From positions 1-64,000 of the forward strand of contig CAITUP010000064.1 in the NCBI GenBank assembly GCA_903895595.1: 64,000 bases of DNA, read 5' to 3'. Positions 41,370 to 49,653 of the stretch are shown one piece after another. Positions within the stretch are counted from its first letter, which is position 1, and each line of letters starts with the position of its first letter. The DNA is from an uncultured Acetobacteraceae bacterium. GTDB lineage: Bacteria > Pseudomonadota > Alphaproteobacteria > Acetobacterales > Acetobacteraceae. The notes beneath the pieces were generated by a model, which ran no database searches, was not told the origin of the DNA, and saw only the letters and a list, made by a program, of their open reading frames with translations. The position numbers were made by a program, and so were the translations under genes.

Positions 41370-42215
41370 TTAAACCGGCCGTGTCCCCTGAATCTGAATC
41401 CGCCGCGCCACCCGCCGGAACGGGCCGGCGTCGTTCACCGCGATGTGCTTCACGCAGCGATTGTCCCAAAACGCGACCGATCCCGGCGTGTAACGGAACC
41501 GGCAGGTGAATTCCGGCCGATGCCCGTGTTCCAGCAAATACCCCAGCAGCGGCTTGCTTTCGTCCTCGGTCATGCCCTCGAACGCGACGCAGTGGGAGTG
41601 GTTCAGGAACAACGCCTTCCGCCCGGTTTCCGGGTGGGTGACGACCGCCGGATGGAGATTGACGGTTTCCTGCCAGTCCGCGTCCTCCCGCACCGCGGTG
41701 GAGCGGCTTTTGCTGACAGCCGCGCGCGGGCCGGCGAGGTTGCGGTCGGTGTGCACCACGTTCAGCTTGCCGATCAGATCCTTCATCCCATCGGACAAGG
41801 TTTCGTAAGCAAGATACTGGTTCGCGAACATCGTATCCCCGCCATAGGGCGGCACTTCGATGGCATAAAACACAGCCCCCATCGGCGGTTCGGCGACCAT
41901 GGTGGTGTCGTGGTGCCACTGTTCCCCCACAATCCGGGCATCGCCGGGGTTGCGCACGACGTTCACCACTTCCGGATCGGCCTGCGTGCCGCGGAAATTG
42001 GGATGGACGAAAATCTCTCCGAACCGGCGGACGAACGCCTTGTGCCGATCGACCTCCAGCTTCTGGTCGCGAAAGAAAATCACCCCGTGATCCAGCAGGG
42101 CCTGCCGGATTTCGGCGATGACCGAGCCCGGCAGCTCCTGGGAAATATCCACCCCTTGGATTTCCGCGCCCAAGGCGCCCGAAATCGGCGATACCTCGAT
42201 CGATGCGTTACGCAT
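41370..42215 (-). CDS. TauD/TfdA-family 2-oxoglutarate-dependent dioxygenase
   Basis: A 281-residue Fe(II)/2-oxoglutarate dioxygenase. The iron triad is H101-x-D103 (EQWHHDTTMV) and H257 (NRCVKHIAV). The 2-oxoglutarate salt-bridge Arg is around R271 (RRVARRIQ). The N-terminus, ISGALGAEIQGVDISQELPG, is typical of the TauD branch, which hydroxylates taurine, sulfonates, phenoxyacetates or similar. It lies 21 bases after the LVIVD-repeat gene in a leftward operon. The substrate is unknown. Confidence 0.88.
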   Translation of the reverse strand: MRNASIEVSPISGALGAEIQGVDISQELPGSVIAEIRQALLDHGVIFFRDQKLEVDRHKAFVRRFGEIFVHPNFRGTQADPEVVNVVRNPGDARIVGEQWHHDTTMVAEPPMGAVFYAIEVPPYGGDTMFANQYLAYETLSDGMKDLIGKLNVVHTDRNLAGPRAAVSKSRSTAVREDADWQETVNLHPAVVTHPETGRKALFLNHSHCVAFEGMTEDESKPLLGYLLEHGHRPEFTCRFRYTPGSVAFWDNRCVKHIAVNDAGPFRRVARRIQIQGTRPV

Positions 42216-42236
42216 GGCGCAGAAATCCTTTCACGA

Positions 42237-43682
42237 TTAGTTCGGCAGGCCGGCGGCTTTGCGTGCCTCGCCGGTGAGTTCCAGGATATGCATCCCGGTG
42301 TTGGCGCGATCGACGATATAGATGTAGCCGCGATCGTCGGTTTCCACGTTGTTGGTCTGAATCGCGACCTTGCAACGATCCTTGCCATCCACCTTCACGC
42401 AGCGCTCATCGGTGTCCTTGGTGATGGAGGGGATGAAATACCCGACTTCCTTCGGTTGGAACGGATTGCGGATATCCAGCGCCCGCACCCCGCCGTTGAA
42501 GTAGGAGATGAACGCCATCTTGTTGCGGTACACCGGCTCGAAGCTCTCGTTCGAGGCATGCGAGCCGAAGCGGCCACCACGGGCACAGAAATTGCCGCCG
42601 TTTTCCGGCGCGGTGTAGTTGGAAACGACCATGCCTTTCGCCTCGGCGGTGATATCGGCGAACCACACCATTTGGCGGGCTTCCAGGCATTCGTTCAGGA
42701 TTTGCTCGTTCACGATCATCAGGAAATCGCGTTTCGCGCCGATCTTGTCGTGCAGGAATGCCGGTACCGGCACGCCCAGCATGGGGTAGGTGGTGTGGGC
42801 ACCGATCAGCGGCGACAGGTCCATGCGCCCGACCTGCGGATAGAGCAGGTTTTCCGGCGTCGGATCGGCTGCGCCTTTCAGCAGTCTTTCGCGATCGACG
42901 ATCTGCACGATACCGCTGCCGTTGGTGCCGTAGCCGAAATAGACGCGGTTGCCCTTGGGGCCGGTGGAGATCGCCCCGTGCAGCATCGTCGGCACCGGCC
43001 CGGTCGCACCAGGCTCCTGACCCACCAGCCCAAAATTCCGTATAAACTTCGGATTCGCGGGATCGCCGAGGTCGTAAACCTGCGTCATGCGCGGCACCCG
43101 CCAGCCCTCGGCGCCGGACACCAGATACGCGATCCCGGTTTCGCATTCCCACCAATTCTTATGCGTTCCTTTGATTCCGGTCAGGCGGCTGATCAGCGCG
43201 GGCTTGGCAGGATCGGTCACGTTCCAGATTTCATGCGCGGAATTGCCGAAGGGCCGCAGCATGTAGAATGTTCCGGGCGCGGGCTTGGAGAAATTCGTGC
43301 CCTCGCACACCCGCACCATCTGCGCGCCCCCGTCCTCGAACAGACCGGGTTCGCCGGGGATATGGGACAGATATTTCGGATGCTTCGGGTCCGTCACGTC
43401 GATGATGGACGTGCCGTTCGGCTCCGCCTTGCCGGTCATCGGGTTCACCGGCATCGCGACCTTATTGGTGCCGCCGTGATGGCCGATATAGGCGATGTAG
43501 CGTTTGCCCTGCTTCTGGATCGTCGGCTGGTACGCCGACCGCGCCTGCAAACTGTCCCATCCCACCAACCGCATGTTCTGCGCTTCCGGCGGGTCGCCGA
43601 TTTTCGGTGTCGTGGGCCGGACCTCGGCCTGGGCGGCGGAGGCGAACAGCATAATTGCCGCCGCGATCGTTCTGAACAGCAT
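42237..43682 (-). CDS. Secreted LVIVD-repeat beta-propeller-like protein
   Basis: A 481-residue exported protein. A signal peptide (MLFRTIAAAIMLFASAAQA) is followed by LVIVD-type repeats of the form I-D-V-T-D-P-x-x-P, for example GTSIIDVTDPKHPKYLSHIP, EIWNVTDPAKPALISRLTG, VYDLGDPANPKFIRNFG and ALDIRNPFQPKEVGYF. These make a propeller. I chose the ATG at 43682 because AGGA lies 8 bases upstream. An ATG at 43697 would add five residues. Periplasmic location is expected. No catalytic motif is recognised. It is preceded by a small secreted protein gene. Confidence 0.75.
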   Translation of the reverse strand: MLFRTIAAAIMLFASAAQAEVRPTTPKIGDPPEAQNMRLVGWDSLQARSAYQPTIQKQGKRYIAYIGHHGGTNKVAMPVNPMTGKAEPNGTSIIDVTDPKHPKYLSHIPGEPGLFEDGGAQMVRVCEGTNFSKPAPGTFYMLRPFGNSAHEIWNVTDPAKPALISRLTGIKGTHKNWWECETGIAYLVSGAEGWRVPRMTQVYDLGDPANPKFIRNFGLVGQEPGATGPVPTMLHGAISTGPKGNRVYFGYGTNGSGIVQIVDRERLLKGAADPTPENLLYPQVGRMDLSPLIGAHTTYPMLGVPVPAFLHDKIGAKRDFLMIVNEQILNECLEARQMVWFADITAEAKGMVVSNYTAPENGGNFCARGGRFGSHASNESFEPVYRNKMAFISYFNGGVRALDIRNPFQPKEVGYFIPSITKDTDERCVKVDGKDRCKVAIQTNNVETDDRGYIYIVDRANTGMHILELTGEARKAAGLPN

Positions 43683-43698
43683 GGTTTGTTTCCTCATT

Positions 43699-44202
43699 TT
43701 ATTGGTTCGCCGCCCATTCCTGAAACGGCTTATCGTTCAGCACCGCGACGGCGGCGCGTTCTTCCTCGGGTGTCACCGCAGTGCCCGAAACGATCGTCGC
43801 CACGACCGCCTTGCAGTCGGTCGCCACCACAATCGACAGCACATGCGTCGTGCCAAACCAGCGGTTGGGAATGTCGAACAGCCGCTTTCGTCCCTTCAGC
43901 GGCCCGACCTCGGTAACGACGCCCGGTGCGACGGGGTTGAACGTCTCCCCATGCAAATCCACATCGCCGATCCGGTCGATTTCCTCGTCGTCCGCGACCC
44001 CGCTGTAACAATTGCAGAACCCCACCTTCGTGCGAGCGAACAAACGCGCCCCACCGGGGCAGGCATCGTTGTCGCAAACGAACGCCATGCCGGTGCCCCA
44101 GTTGTCGATCGGCCGGCCCCAGTCCGCCGCCCGCCACACAGGTTCCGCCGCGAACGAAGCCGCGCTCCATACCGTCATCGCCAGGATGACGGCGCGGATC
44201 AA
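43699..44202 (-). CDS. Small secreted Cys-containing protein of unknown function
   Basis: A 167-residue protein with a probable signal peptide (MIRAVILAMTVWSAASFAAE) and five Cys after it, four of them clustered (FVCDNDACPGG and KVGFCNCYSG), which could bind metal or form disulfides. The start is a TTG at 44202 that overlaps the stop of the upstream gene (TTGA). It is supported by GAGGA seven bases before it. I do not recognise a family. It is co-transcribed with the LVIVD-repeat gene, which suggests a shared periplasmic role. Confidence 0.65.
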   Translation of the reverse strand: MIRAVILAMTVWSAASFAAEPVWRAADWGRPIDNWGTGMAFVCDNDACPGGARLFARTKVGFCNCYSGVADDEEIDRIGDVDLHGETFNPVAPGVVTEVGPLKGRKRLFDIPNRWFGTTHVLSIVVATDCKAVVATIVSGTAVTPEEERAAVAVLNDKPFQEWAANQ

Positions 44203-45401
44203 AACCCGGTCCTCGTCGCCGCGACGGTGTAGTTTTTGCGCGGGAATTCTTCCGTATAGCTGCGAAGTTTCGCCCCGGCCTTGGTGCCCATATCGCGGTA
44301 GGGTTTGGATTTCAGTTTGCCCACATCCAGATCGATCCCGTGCCCGGGAGTCGTCGGCAGATCGACGAAACTGTCCTTGATCGTCAGCGGCGTAATCGCG
44401 ATTTCATCGCAGGCCGGCTTCAGATTGATGAAACACTCGGCCAGCCAGAAATTCGGGATCATCGCCGACAGCTGCACCGTCGCGGCCAGCCCGATCAGCG
44501 TCGAATTATAATTATGCGGCGACATCGCCACCGCGTGCGGCTGCGCCATCGCTGCGATATCCAACATTGCGGAAATACCGCCGCAATTGCAGATGTCGGG
44601 GTTGATGATGTCGGCCGCCCGAGCGGCCAAGGCCTGCATGAAGCCTTCTTTGGAGTAGATCGCCTCCCCGGTCACGATCGGCACGCCCGGCATCGCGCGC
44701 CGCACTTCCGCGACGAGTTCGATGTTGTCGCAAAGAGACGGTTCTTCGTACCAGCCGATATCGAATTCCCGCAGCCGATGCCCGATCCTGACAGCATGCA
44801 TCGGCGCCAGACGGCGATGGCATTCGATCAGAAGCCCGAACTCGGGTCCCAGAGCCTCCCGCATCTTCTGCACGTAGCGGACGACGTGATCCTCATCCTC
44901 GCGATGGATGAAGCTGCGCCAGGGGCCGGGGAACGGGTCCCATTTCAGGGCGGTATAGCCCATTTCCTTGACCTTCAGGGCGCGTTCGACGTTCTGCTCG
45001 ATGGACTCGGTCCCGCTAGACCAGCCGTTCGCATAGACCTTCACCCGTTCGCGGGATGCGCCGCCGAGCAGATTGTAGATCGGCAAACCGGCGTGCTTGG
45101 CGACGATGTCCCAGGACGCGATTTCGATGGCGCTCCACGCCGACAACAAATCGAGGGAGGCGCGCCGCATGGCGAAATCCTCGAACAGCACCTGCGCGGT
45201 GTGGCGTATGTTGAAGACGCTGCGGCCGATCACGTATTTGGCCATGGCTTGCAGCAGTTTCTCGATGATCTGCTCCTTGCCGGGCGTGACATAGGCCTCG
45301 CCCCAGCCGTACAGGCCGGATTCGGTCTCGACACGGCAGAACAGCAGATTTTTGGCTGTCCCCGGGTCGAACAGGAAGGTCTCGATGCGGGCGATCTGCA
45401 C
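44199..45401 (-). CDS. Mandelate racemase / muconate lactonizing enzyme family protein
   Basis: A 400-residue enolase-superfamily enzyme. The N-terminal capping domain begins QIARIETFLFDPGTAKNLLF. In the barrel, a metal Asp/Glu region is recognisable at FGLLIECHRRLAP, IGWYEEPSLCDN and VTGEAIYSKEGF, with NPDICNCGGISAMLDIA later. The His/Asp general-base region is MSPHNYNSTL. It resembles galactonate-dehydratase-like members. I chose the GTG at 45401, with GAGGA six bases upstream, over an upstream ATG. It is the first gene of the leftward group and is divergent from an enoyl-CoA hydratase gene. Confidence 0.85.
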   Translation of the reverse strand: MQIARIETFLFDPGTAKNLLFCRVETESGLYGWGEAYVTPGKEQIIEKLLQAMAKYVIGRSVFNIRHTAQVLFEDFAMRRASLDLLSAWSAIEIASWDIVAKHAGLPIYNLLGGASRERVKVYANGWSSGTESIEQNVERALKVKEMGYTALKWDPFPGPWRSFIHREDEDHVVRYVQKMREALGPEFGLLIECHRRLAPMHAVRIGHRLREFDIGWYEEPSLCDNIELVAEVRRAMPGVPIVTGEAIYSKEGFMQALAARAADIINPDICNCGGISAMLDIAAMAQPHAVAMSPHNYNSTLIGLAATVQLSAMIPNFWLAECFINLKPACDEIAITPLTIKDSFVDLPTTPGHGIDLDVGKLKSKPYRDMGTKAGAKLRSYTEEFPRKNYTVAATRTGF

Positions 45402-45476
45402 GACTGTTTCCTCACGCTTGCTTGCCGCCGAGACTACTGCTTCCATCGCACGCGGAGCAACCATCGGGAGAGACAA

Positions 45477-46331
45477 ATGGACTTTGAGCAAATTACCTAT
45501 GAGGTGCGCGGCACCACCGCCATCGTCACGTTGAACCGGCCCGAACGCCGCAACGCGCTGTCCGGCAAGCTGTTGCACGAACTGAACGCGGCGCTGCTGG
45601 AGGCCGACGAATACAACCCTGTCCATTGCGTCGTGCTGCGCGGCGCCGGCCCGCACTTCTGCGCCGGTGCCGACCTGAACGAATTCTCCTCCGGCCGAGG
45701 CCCCGAATATCGCGGCCGCCAGGAGATCGACGACGACATCTGGCGGTTGGAGCAAGGCCAGCGCCTGCGCATCCAGTTGTTCGACATGCACAAGCCGGTG
45801 ATCGCCCAGGTGCACGGCACCTGCATCGGGATCGGCACCGAACTCGCCTGGTTCTGCGACATGATCATCGTCGCCGACGACGCGAGGATCGGGTTCCCGC
45901 CGGTGCGGGACCTCGGCACGCCGCCAGGGTCGATGTGGCTGTATCACTGCGGCCCGCAATGGGCGAAGCGGCTGCTGCAGACCGGCGACTCGCTGTCCGG
46001 CCGCGACTGCGCCGAGATCGGGTTGGCGCTGAAATCCTACCCCGCCGCCGAGCTGGAAACCGAGGTTATGCGGCTGGCCGACCGCATGGGCTTGGTGGAC
46101 CCGCATCTGCTGTCCGCCAACAAGCGGATGGTGAACCTCGGGTTGGAGCTGATGGGCGCCCGGACCTTGCAGCGGATTGGCGCCGAGATCGACGCGCGCG
46201 GCCACCTCGCCCCCAAGGCGATGGCGTTCAAGGCGACGATGCGGGAGCATGGGGTGAAGACCGCGTTTCAGGCGCGGGATGCGGCGTTCGGGAGCGGGAT
46301 GGCGTCCGTTCGAGGGAGGGATCCCGATTGA
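45477..46331 (+). CDS. Enoyl-CoA hydratase/isomerase family protein
   Basis: A 284-residue crotonase-fold protein. The CoA and oxyanion-hole stretches are VTLNRPERRNALSGKLLHEL, GAGPHFCAGADLNEF and VHGTCIGIGTELAWFCDMII. The second active-site region reads PPVRDLGTPPG rather than the usual acidic pair, so the reaction may not be simple hydration. A GGGAG site precedes the ATG. The stop overlaps the TTG start of the pseudouridine synthase gene. Confidence 0.84.
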   Translation: MDFEQITYEVRGTTAIVTLNRPERRNALSGKLLHELNAALLEADEYNPVHCVVLRGAGPHFCAGADLNEFSSGRGPEYRGRQEIDDDIWRLEQGQRLRIQLFDMHKPVIAQVHGTCIGIGTELAWFCDMIIVADDARIGFPPVRDLGTPPGSMWLYHCGPQWAKRLLQTGDSLSGRDCAEIGLALKSYPAAELETEVMRLADRMGLVDPHLLSANKRMVNLGLELMGARTLQRIGAEIDARGHLAPKAMAFKATMREHGVKTAFQARDAAFGSGMASVRGRDPD

Positions 46332-47005
46332 TCGTCCCTCCCATTCTCTTTCAGGACCAGCGCTACATCGTCCTGAATAAACCGGCCGGCTTGCCGGTTC
46401 ACCCCGGCCCGCGCGGCGGCCCGAGCGTGGAGGATTGTTTTCCGGCGTTGTCGCGGCGGAAGGACGGGCCGTGGCTGGCGCACCGGCTGGATGCCGACAC
46501 CGCCGGATGCCTTGTGATCGCGCTCCGCAAGGCCCCGCTGATCGCCGCGCAGGCCGCGTTCGCCGGGGGAAAGGCCGACAAGGTCTACTGGGCGGTTGTG
46601 CGCGGTGGGCCAAGCGGCGAGCGTGGCACGATCGATGCCGCGTTGGCGCGGCGGGATGCGAAAGCGGGGTGGCGCATGGCCGTGGACCCAGCCGGCCAAG
46701 TGGCGGTCACGGATTGGCAGGTCCTGGGCCGCGGCGACGGCATCGCATGGCTCGAACTTCACCCACACACCGGCCGCACCCACCAGATCCGGATACATTG
46801 CGCCGCGCTCGGCTGCCCGATCCTGGGCGACCCGGTGTACGGGGACGGCGGTGGACCGCTGCACCTCCTGTCCCGGTCGATCTCTCTACCGGTCGCCCCG
46901 CTGATCTCCGCCATTGCCCATCCGCCGCCGCACATGCGCGCCGCCCTGACCCGATGCGGCTGGACCATCGATCCTCCCGCTCAAACTGATCGAAAAAATT
47001 CATGA
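46328..47005 (+). CDS. RluA-family pseudouridine synthase
   Basis: A 225-residue RNA pseudouridine synthase without an S4 domain. The catalytic Asp lies in LAHRLDADTAGCLVIA (HRLDxxTSG-type motif). Other family blocks are YIVLNKPAGLPVHPG, DKVYWAVVRG and LELHPHTGRTHQIRIHCAAL, then ILGDPVYGD. The start is a TTG at 46328 (TTGA overlap with the preceding stop), supported by GGAGGG about ten bases upstream. The target RNA site is not predictable here. Confidence 0.87.
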   Translation: MIVPPILFQDQRYIVLNKPAGLPVHPGPRGGPSVEDCFPALSRRKDGPWLAHRLDADTAGCLVIALRKAPLIAAQAAFAGGKADKVYWAVVRGGPSGERGTIDAALARRDAKAGWRMAVDPAGQVAVTDWQVLGRGDGIAWLELHPHTGRTHQIRIHCAALGCPILGDPVYGDGGGPLHLLSRSISLPVAPLISAIAHPPPHMRAALTRCGWTIDPPAQTDRKNS

Positions 47006-47115
47006 ACCTGCCAACTTCAATTTAACCGGCACTTGGACTAGGTTCCCCCCGTTGGGAAACGCCGCGCAACCGCTCGGCGCTACCCCATCGTCCTGAAAGC
47101 TGAAAGGAACCCGTC

Positions 47116-47535
47116 ATGGCCGCGCTCAAGGGAAGCAAGACCGAAGACAATCTGAAAGCCGCGTTCGCCGGCGAATCGCAGGCTAACCGCCGCTACCTCT
47201 ATTTCGCTCAGAAGGCCGACGTCGAAGGCTACAACGACGTCGCCGCTGTGTTCCGCTCCACCGCCGAAGGTGAAACGGGCCACGCGCACGGCCATCTGGA
47301 ATACCTCGAAGAGTCCGGCGATCCGGCCACCGGCCTGCCGATCGGCGAAACCGCCCTCAACCTGGCGGCCTCCGTCGCCGGCGAAACGCACGAGTACACC
47401 GACATGTACCCGGGCATGGCCCGCACGGCGCGCGAAGAAGGCTTCGACGAGATCGCCGGCTGGTTCGAGACCCTGGCGAAGGCCGAGCGTTCGCACGCCG
47501 GCCGCTTCCAGAAGGCCCTGAACGACCTGGGCTGA
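47116..47535 (+). CDS. Rubrerythrin (diiron domain only)
   Basis: A 139-residue ferritin-like diiron protein. The ligand set is visible in ExxH form: E20 ([11 protein letters not shown]), E53 with H56 ([10 protein letters not shown]), E90 with E93 (AGETHEY) and E124 with H127 (AERSHAGR). There is no rubredoxin tail. Rubrerythrins reduce peroxide. It is followed at 72 bases by a cysteine-rich Fe-S protein and then by DUF3501, a grouping often seen in proteobacteria, so the three probably work together in peroxide or redox handling. An AAAGGA site lies before the ATG. Confidence 0.92.
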   Translation: MAALKGSKTEDNLKAAFAGESQANRRYLYFAQKADVEGYNDVAAVFRSTAEGETGHAHGHLEYLEESGDPATGLPIGETALNLAASVAGETHEYTDMYPGMARTAREEGFDEIAGWFETLAKAERSHAGRFQKALNDLG

Positions 47536-47607
47536 GCTTGCTACCCCCCTTCGCCTTTCGTGGGCGGAGGGGGACTCCTCCCGCATTAAGTAACGAAAGT
47601 ACAGACG

Positions 47608-48936
47608 ATGAGAGAAGGCAGCCTGGAGGCGCCGACCCGGCATCCGATTCCTTGGCAGGATGAATCCTTCTACGATCCAAATGAGATCGAAAAGGAATTG
47701 CGCCGGGTATTCGACATCTGCCACGGCTGCCGCCGCTGCTTCAATCTGTGCGATTCCTTCCCGCGCCTGTTCGACCTCGTGGACGCTTCGCCCACCGAGG
47801 AACTGGACGGCGTCGACAGCAAAGATTTCAAATCCGTCGTGGACGCCTGCACGTTGTGCGATCTGTGCTACATGACGAAATGTCCGTACGTGCCGCCGCA
47901 CGAATTCAACCTCGATTTCCCCCATCTGATGCTGCGATATCGCGCCATGGAGGAACGACAGGGCAAGGTCGGGTTCGCCGATAAGCAACTGGCTGAAACC
48001 GATCGCAACGGCGCGCTGGCGACTTTGGTGTCTCCGCTCGCCAACTGGACGACCAAGCGCGGCAACGCGACGGCCGGCCGGGTGCTGCGTTCCGTCGCCG
48101 GTCTGCACAAGGACGCGGAACTGCCGAAATACGCGAGCCACAAATTCACCAACGAAGCCGCGCCGGCGGTGAACCGCGACGCCCCCGCGTTTGGACGCAA
48201 AGCCGTGCTGTACGCGACGTGTTTCGTGAATTTCAACGAACCCCATGTCGGCATCGCCGCCCGTCAGGTGCTGGCGAAAAACGGCGTCGAGACCGAGGTC
48301 GTCTACCCCAGTTGCTGCGGCATGCCGCTGCTGGAGCAAGGCCGCATCAAGGACGTCGCCGCCAACGCAAAAAGGGTCGCGGCCGAGATGAAGCCGTGGA
48401 TCGAAAAAGGCTACGACATCATCGCTTTGGTGCCGTCCTGCGGATTGATGCTGAAATCGGAATGGCCGCTGATCCTGCCGGACGATCCCGATGTGAAGCT
48501 GCTGTCGCGGGCAACGTTCGACATTAGCGAATACGTCGTCGATATCGCGAAGAAGGAAGGTCTGGCCGAGGGCATGCAGAACATCCCCGGCACCCTGACC
48601 CTGCACATGGCCTGCCACGCCCGTGCGCAGAACATGGGACAAAAGGGCGCGGAAATGCTCCGCTTGATCCCCAAAGCCTCCGTCAAAGTGATCGAGCGCT
48701 GCTCGGGGCACGGCGGTTCCTGGGGGTTCAAGGAGGAATGGTTCCCGATCGCGATGAAAGTCGGCAAACCGGTGGCGGTCCAAGCGCAACGCAACGGCGC
48801 CGGGTTCGTGATGTCGGAATGCCCGCTGGCCGGCGTGCATATCGAGCAAGGGATCGACGCGCTCGGTCAGGATGGCGCAAAGCCGGAGCTGGTGACGCAT
48901 CCGATCCAGTTGCTGGCGCGGGCCTACGGGTTTTAA
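47608..48936 (+). CDS. Fe-S and CCG-domain oxidoreductase (GlpC/HdrD-like)
   Basis: A 442-residue cytoplasmic protein. Two 4Fe-4S clusters are predicted from CHGCRRCFNLC (residues about 38-48) and CTLCDLCYMTKC (about 80-91). Two CCG domains follow, with SCCGMPLLEQG and ERCSGHGGSWG as their cysteine motifs and HMACHARAQNMG between them. This is the architecture of GlpC and heterodisulfide-reductase-like electron carriers. It sits between rubrerythrin and DUF3501, which suggests that it passes electrons to the diiron protein. Confidence 0.88.
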   Translation: MREGSLEAPTRHPIPWQDESFYDPNEIEKELRRVFDICHGCRRCFNLCDSFPRLFDLVDASPTEELDGVDSKDFKSVVDACTLCDLCYMTKCPYVPPHEFNLDFPHLMLRYRAMEERQGKVGFADKQLAETDRNGALATLVSPLANWTTKRGNATAGRVLRSVAGLHKDAELPKYASHKFTNEAAPAVNRDAPAFGRKAVLYATCFVNFNEPHVGIAARQVLAKNGVETEVVYPSCCGMPLLEQGRIKDVAANAKRVAAEMKPWIEKGYDIIALVPSCGLMLKSEWPLILPDDPDVKLLSRATFDISEYVVDIAKKEGLAEGMQNIPGTLTLHMACHARAQNMGQKGAEMLRLIPKASVKVIERCSGHGGSWGFKEEWFPIAMKVGKPVAVQAQRNGAGFVMSECPLAGVHIEQGIDALGQDGAKPELVTHPIQLLARAYGF

Positions 48937-48943
48937 CACGAAC

Positions 48944-49017
48944 CGTCATGGTCGGGCTTGACCCGACCACCTCAGGCCAATTGTTACGAGTTGGTCGGGT
49001 CAAGCCCGACCATGACG
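48944..49017. repeat. 74-bp palindromic repeat between the Fe-S and DUF3501 genes
   Basis: Two perfect 26-bp arms (48944-48969 and 48992-49017) are reverse complements around a 22-base loop. Each arm is itself a hairpin, TGGTCGGG-CTTGA-CCCGACCA. It starts CGTCATGGTCGGG, the same word as the core of the CAGGG/ATCGCATATG elements, but those terminal repeats are missing here. Confidence 0.88.
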
Positions 49018-49034
49018 TTTAACGGGAGTTTCCC

Positions 49035-49622
49035 ATGCCCAAACGCCTCATCACGCCCGCCGATATCCTCCCCGCCGCCGAATACGCGAAGAATCGCGCC
49101 CAGCTCCGCCGGGACATTACCGCGAAAAAGCGCAACCGCCGTGTGGAAGTTGGGCCGTACATCACCTTCTATTTCGAATCCTACGATACGATGTGGCACC
49201 AGGTGCAGGAAATGGTCTACATCGAAAAAGGCGGCGCCGAGCAGGTGCCGGGCGAATTGGAGGCGTATAATCCTCTGATTCCCAATGGAACCGAACTCAC
49301 CGCCACATTCATGATCGAAATCGACGATCCGATCCGCCGCAAGCGGGTGCTCGACGGTCTCGGCGGCGTGGAAGACACCGCGTTTCTCCGCATCGGCACG
49401 GAAACGATCCGCGGCATCGCGGAAGCCGATCAGGACCGCACCCGCGAAGACGGCAAGGCTTCGTCGGTGCAGTTCGTGCACTTCGCCTTCACCGCGGAAC
49501 AGATCGCGACGTTCGGGAAAACCGACGCGGGCGTGGTGATCGGGTTCGACCACCGCAACTACGGCCACATGGCCATCGTGCCCGAGAACGTACGCGCCGA
49601 ATTGACGACCGACTTCGGGTAA
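49035..49622 (+). CDS. DUF3501 family protein
   Basis: A 195-residue protein of the DUF3501 family. Recognisable blocks are RRVEVGPYITFYFESYDTMW, QVQEMVYIEKGG and VVIGFDHRNYGHMAIVPENV. The function is unknown. In many proteobacteria it follows rubrerythrin and a GlpC-like Fe-S protein, exactly as here, which points to an accessory role in that redox system. A GGGAG site precedes the ATG. Confidence 0.85.
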   Translation: MPKRLITPADILPAAEYAKNRAQLRRDITAKKRNRRVEVGPYITFYFESYDTMWHQVQEMVYIEKGGAEQVPGELEAYNPLIPNGTELTATFMIEIDDPIRRKRVLDGLGGVEDTAFLRIGTETIRGIAEADQDRTREDGKASSVQFVHFAFTAEQIATFGKTDAGVVIGFDHRNYGHMAIVPENVRAELTTDFG

Positions 49623-49653
49623 CCGACACTCATGGGCAGGAGGAACCCTGCCC

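Noticed and set aside
48944-49017. Rho-independent terminator after the Fe-S protein gene
   Set aside because: The hairpins lack a U run and match a dispersed repeat family, so I list it as a repeat.
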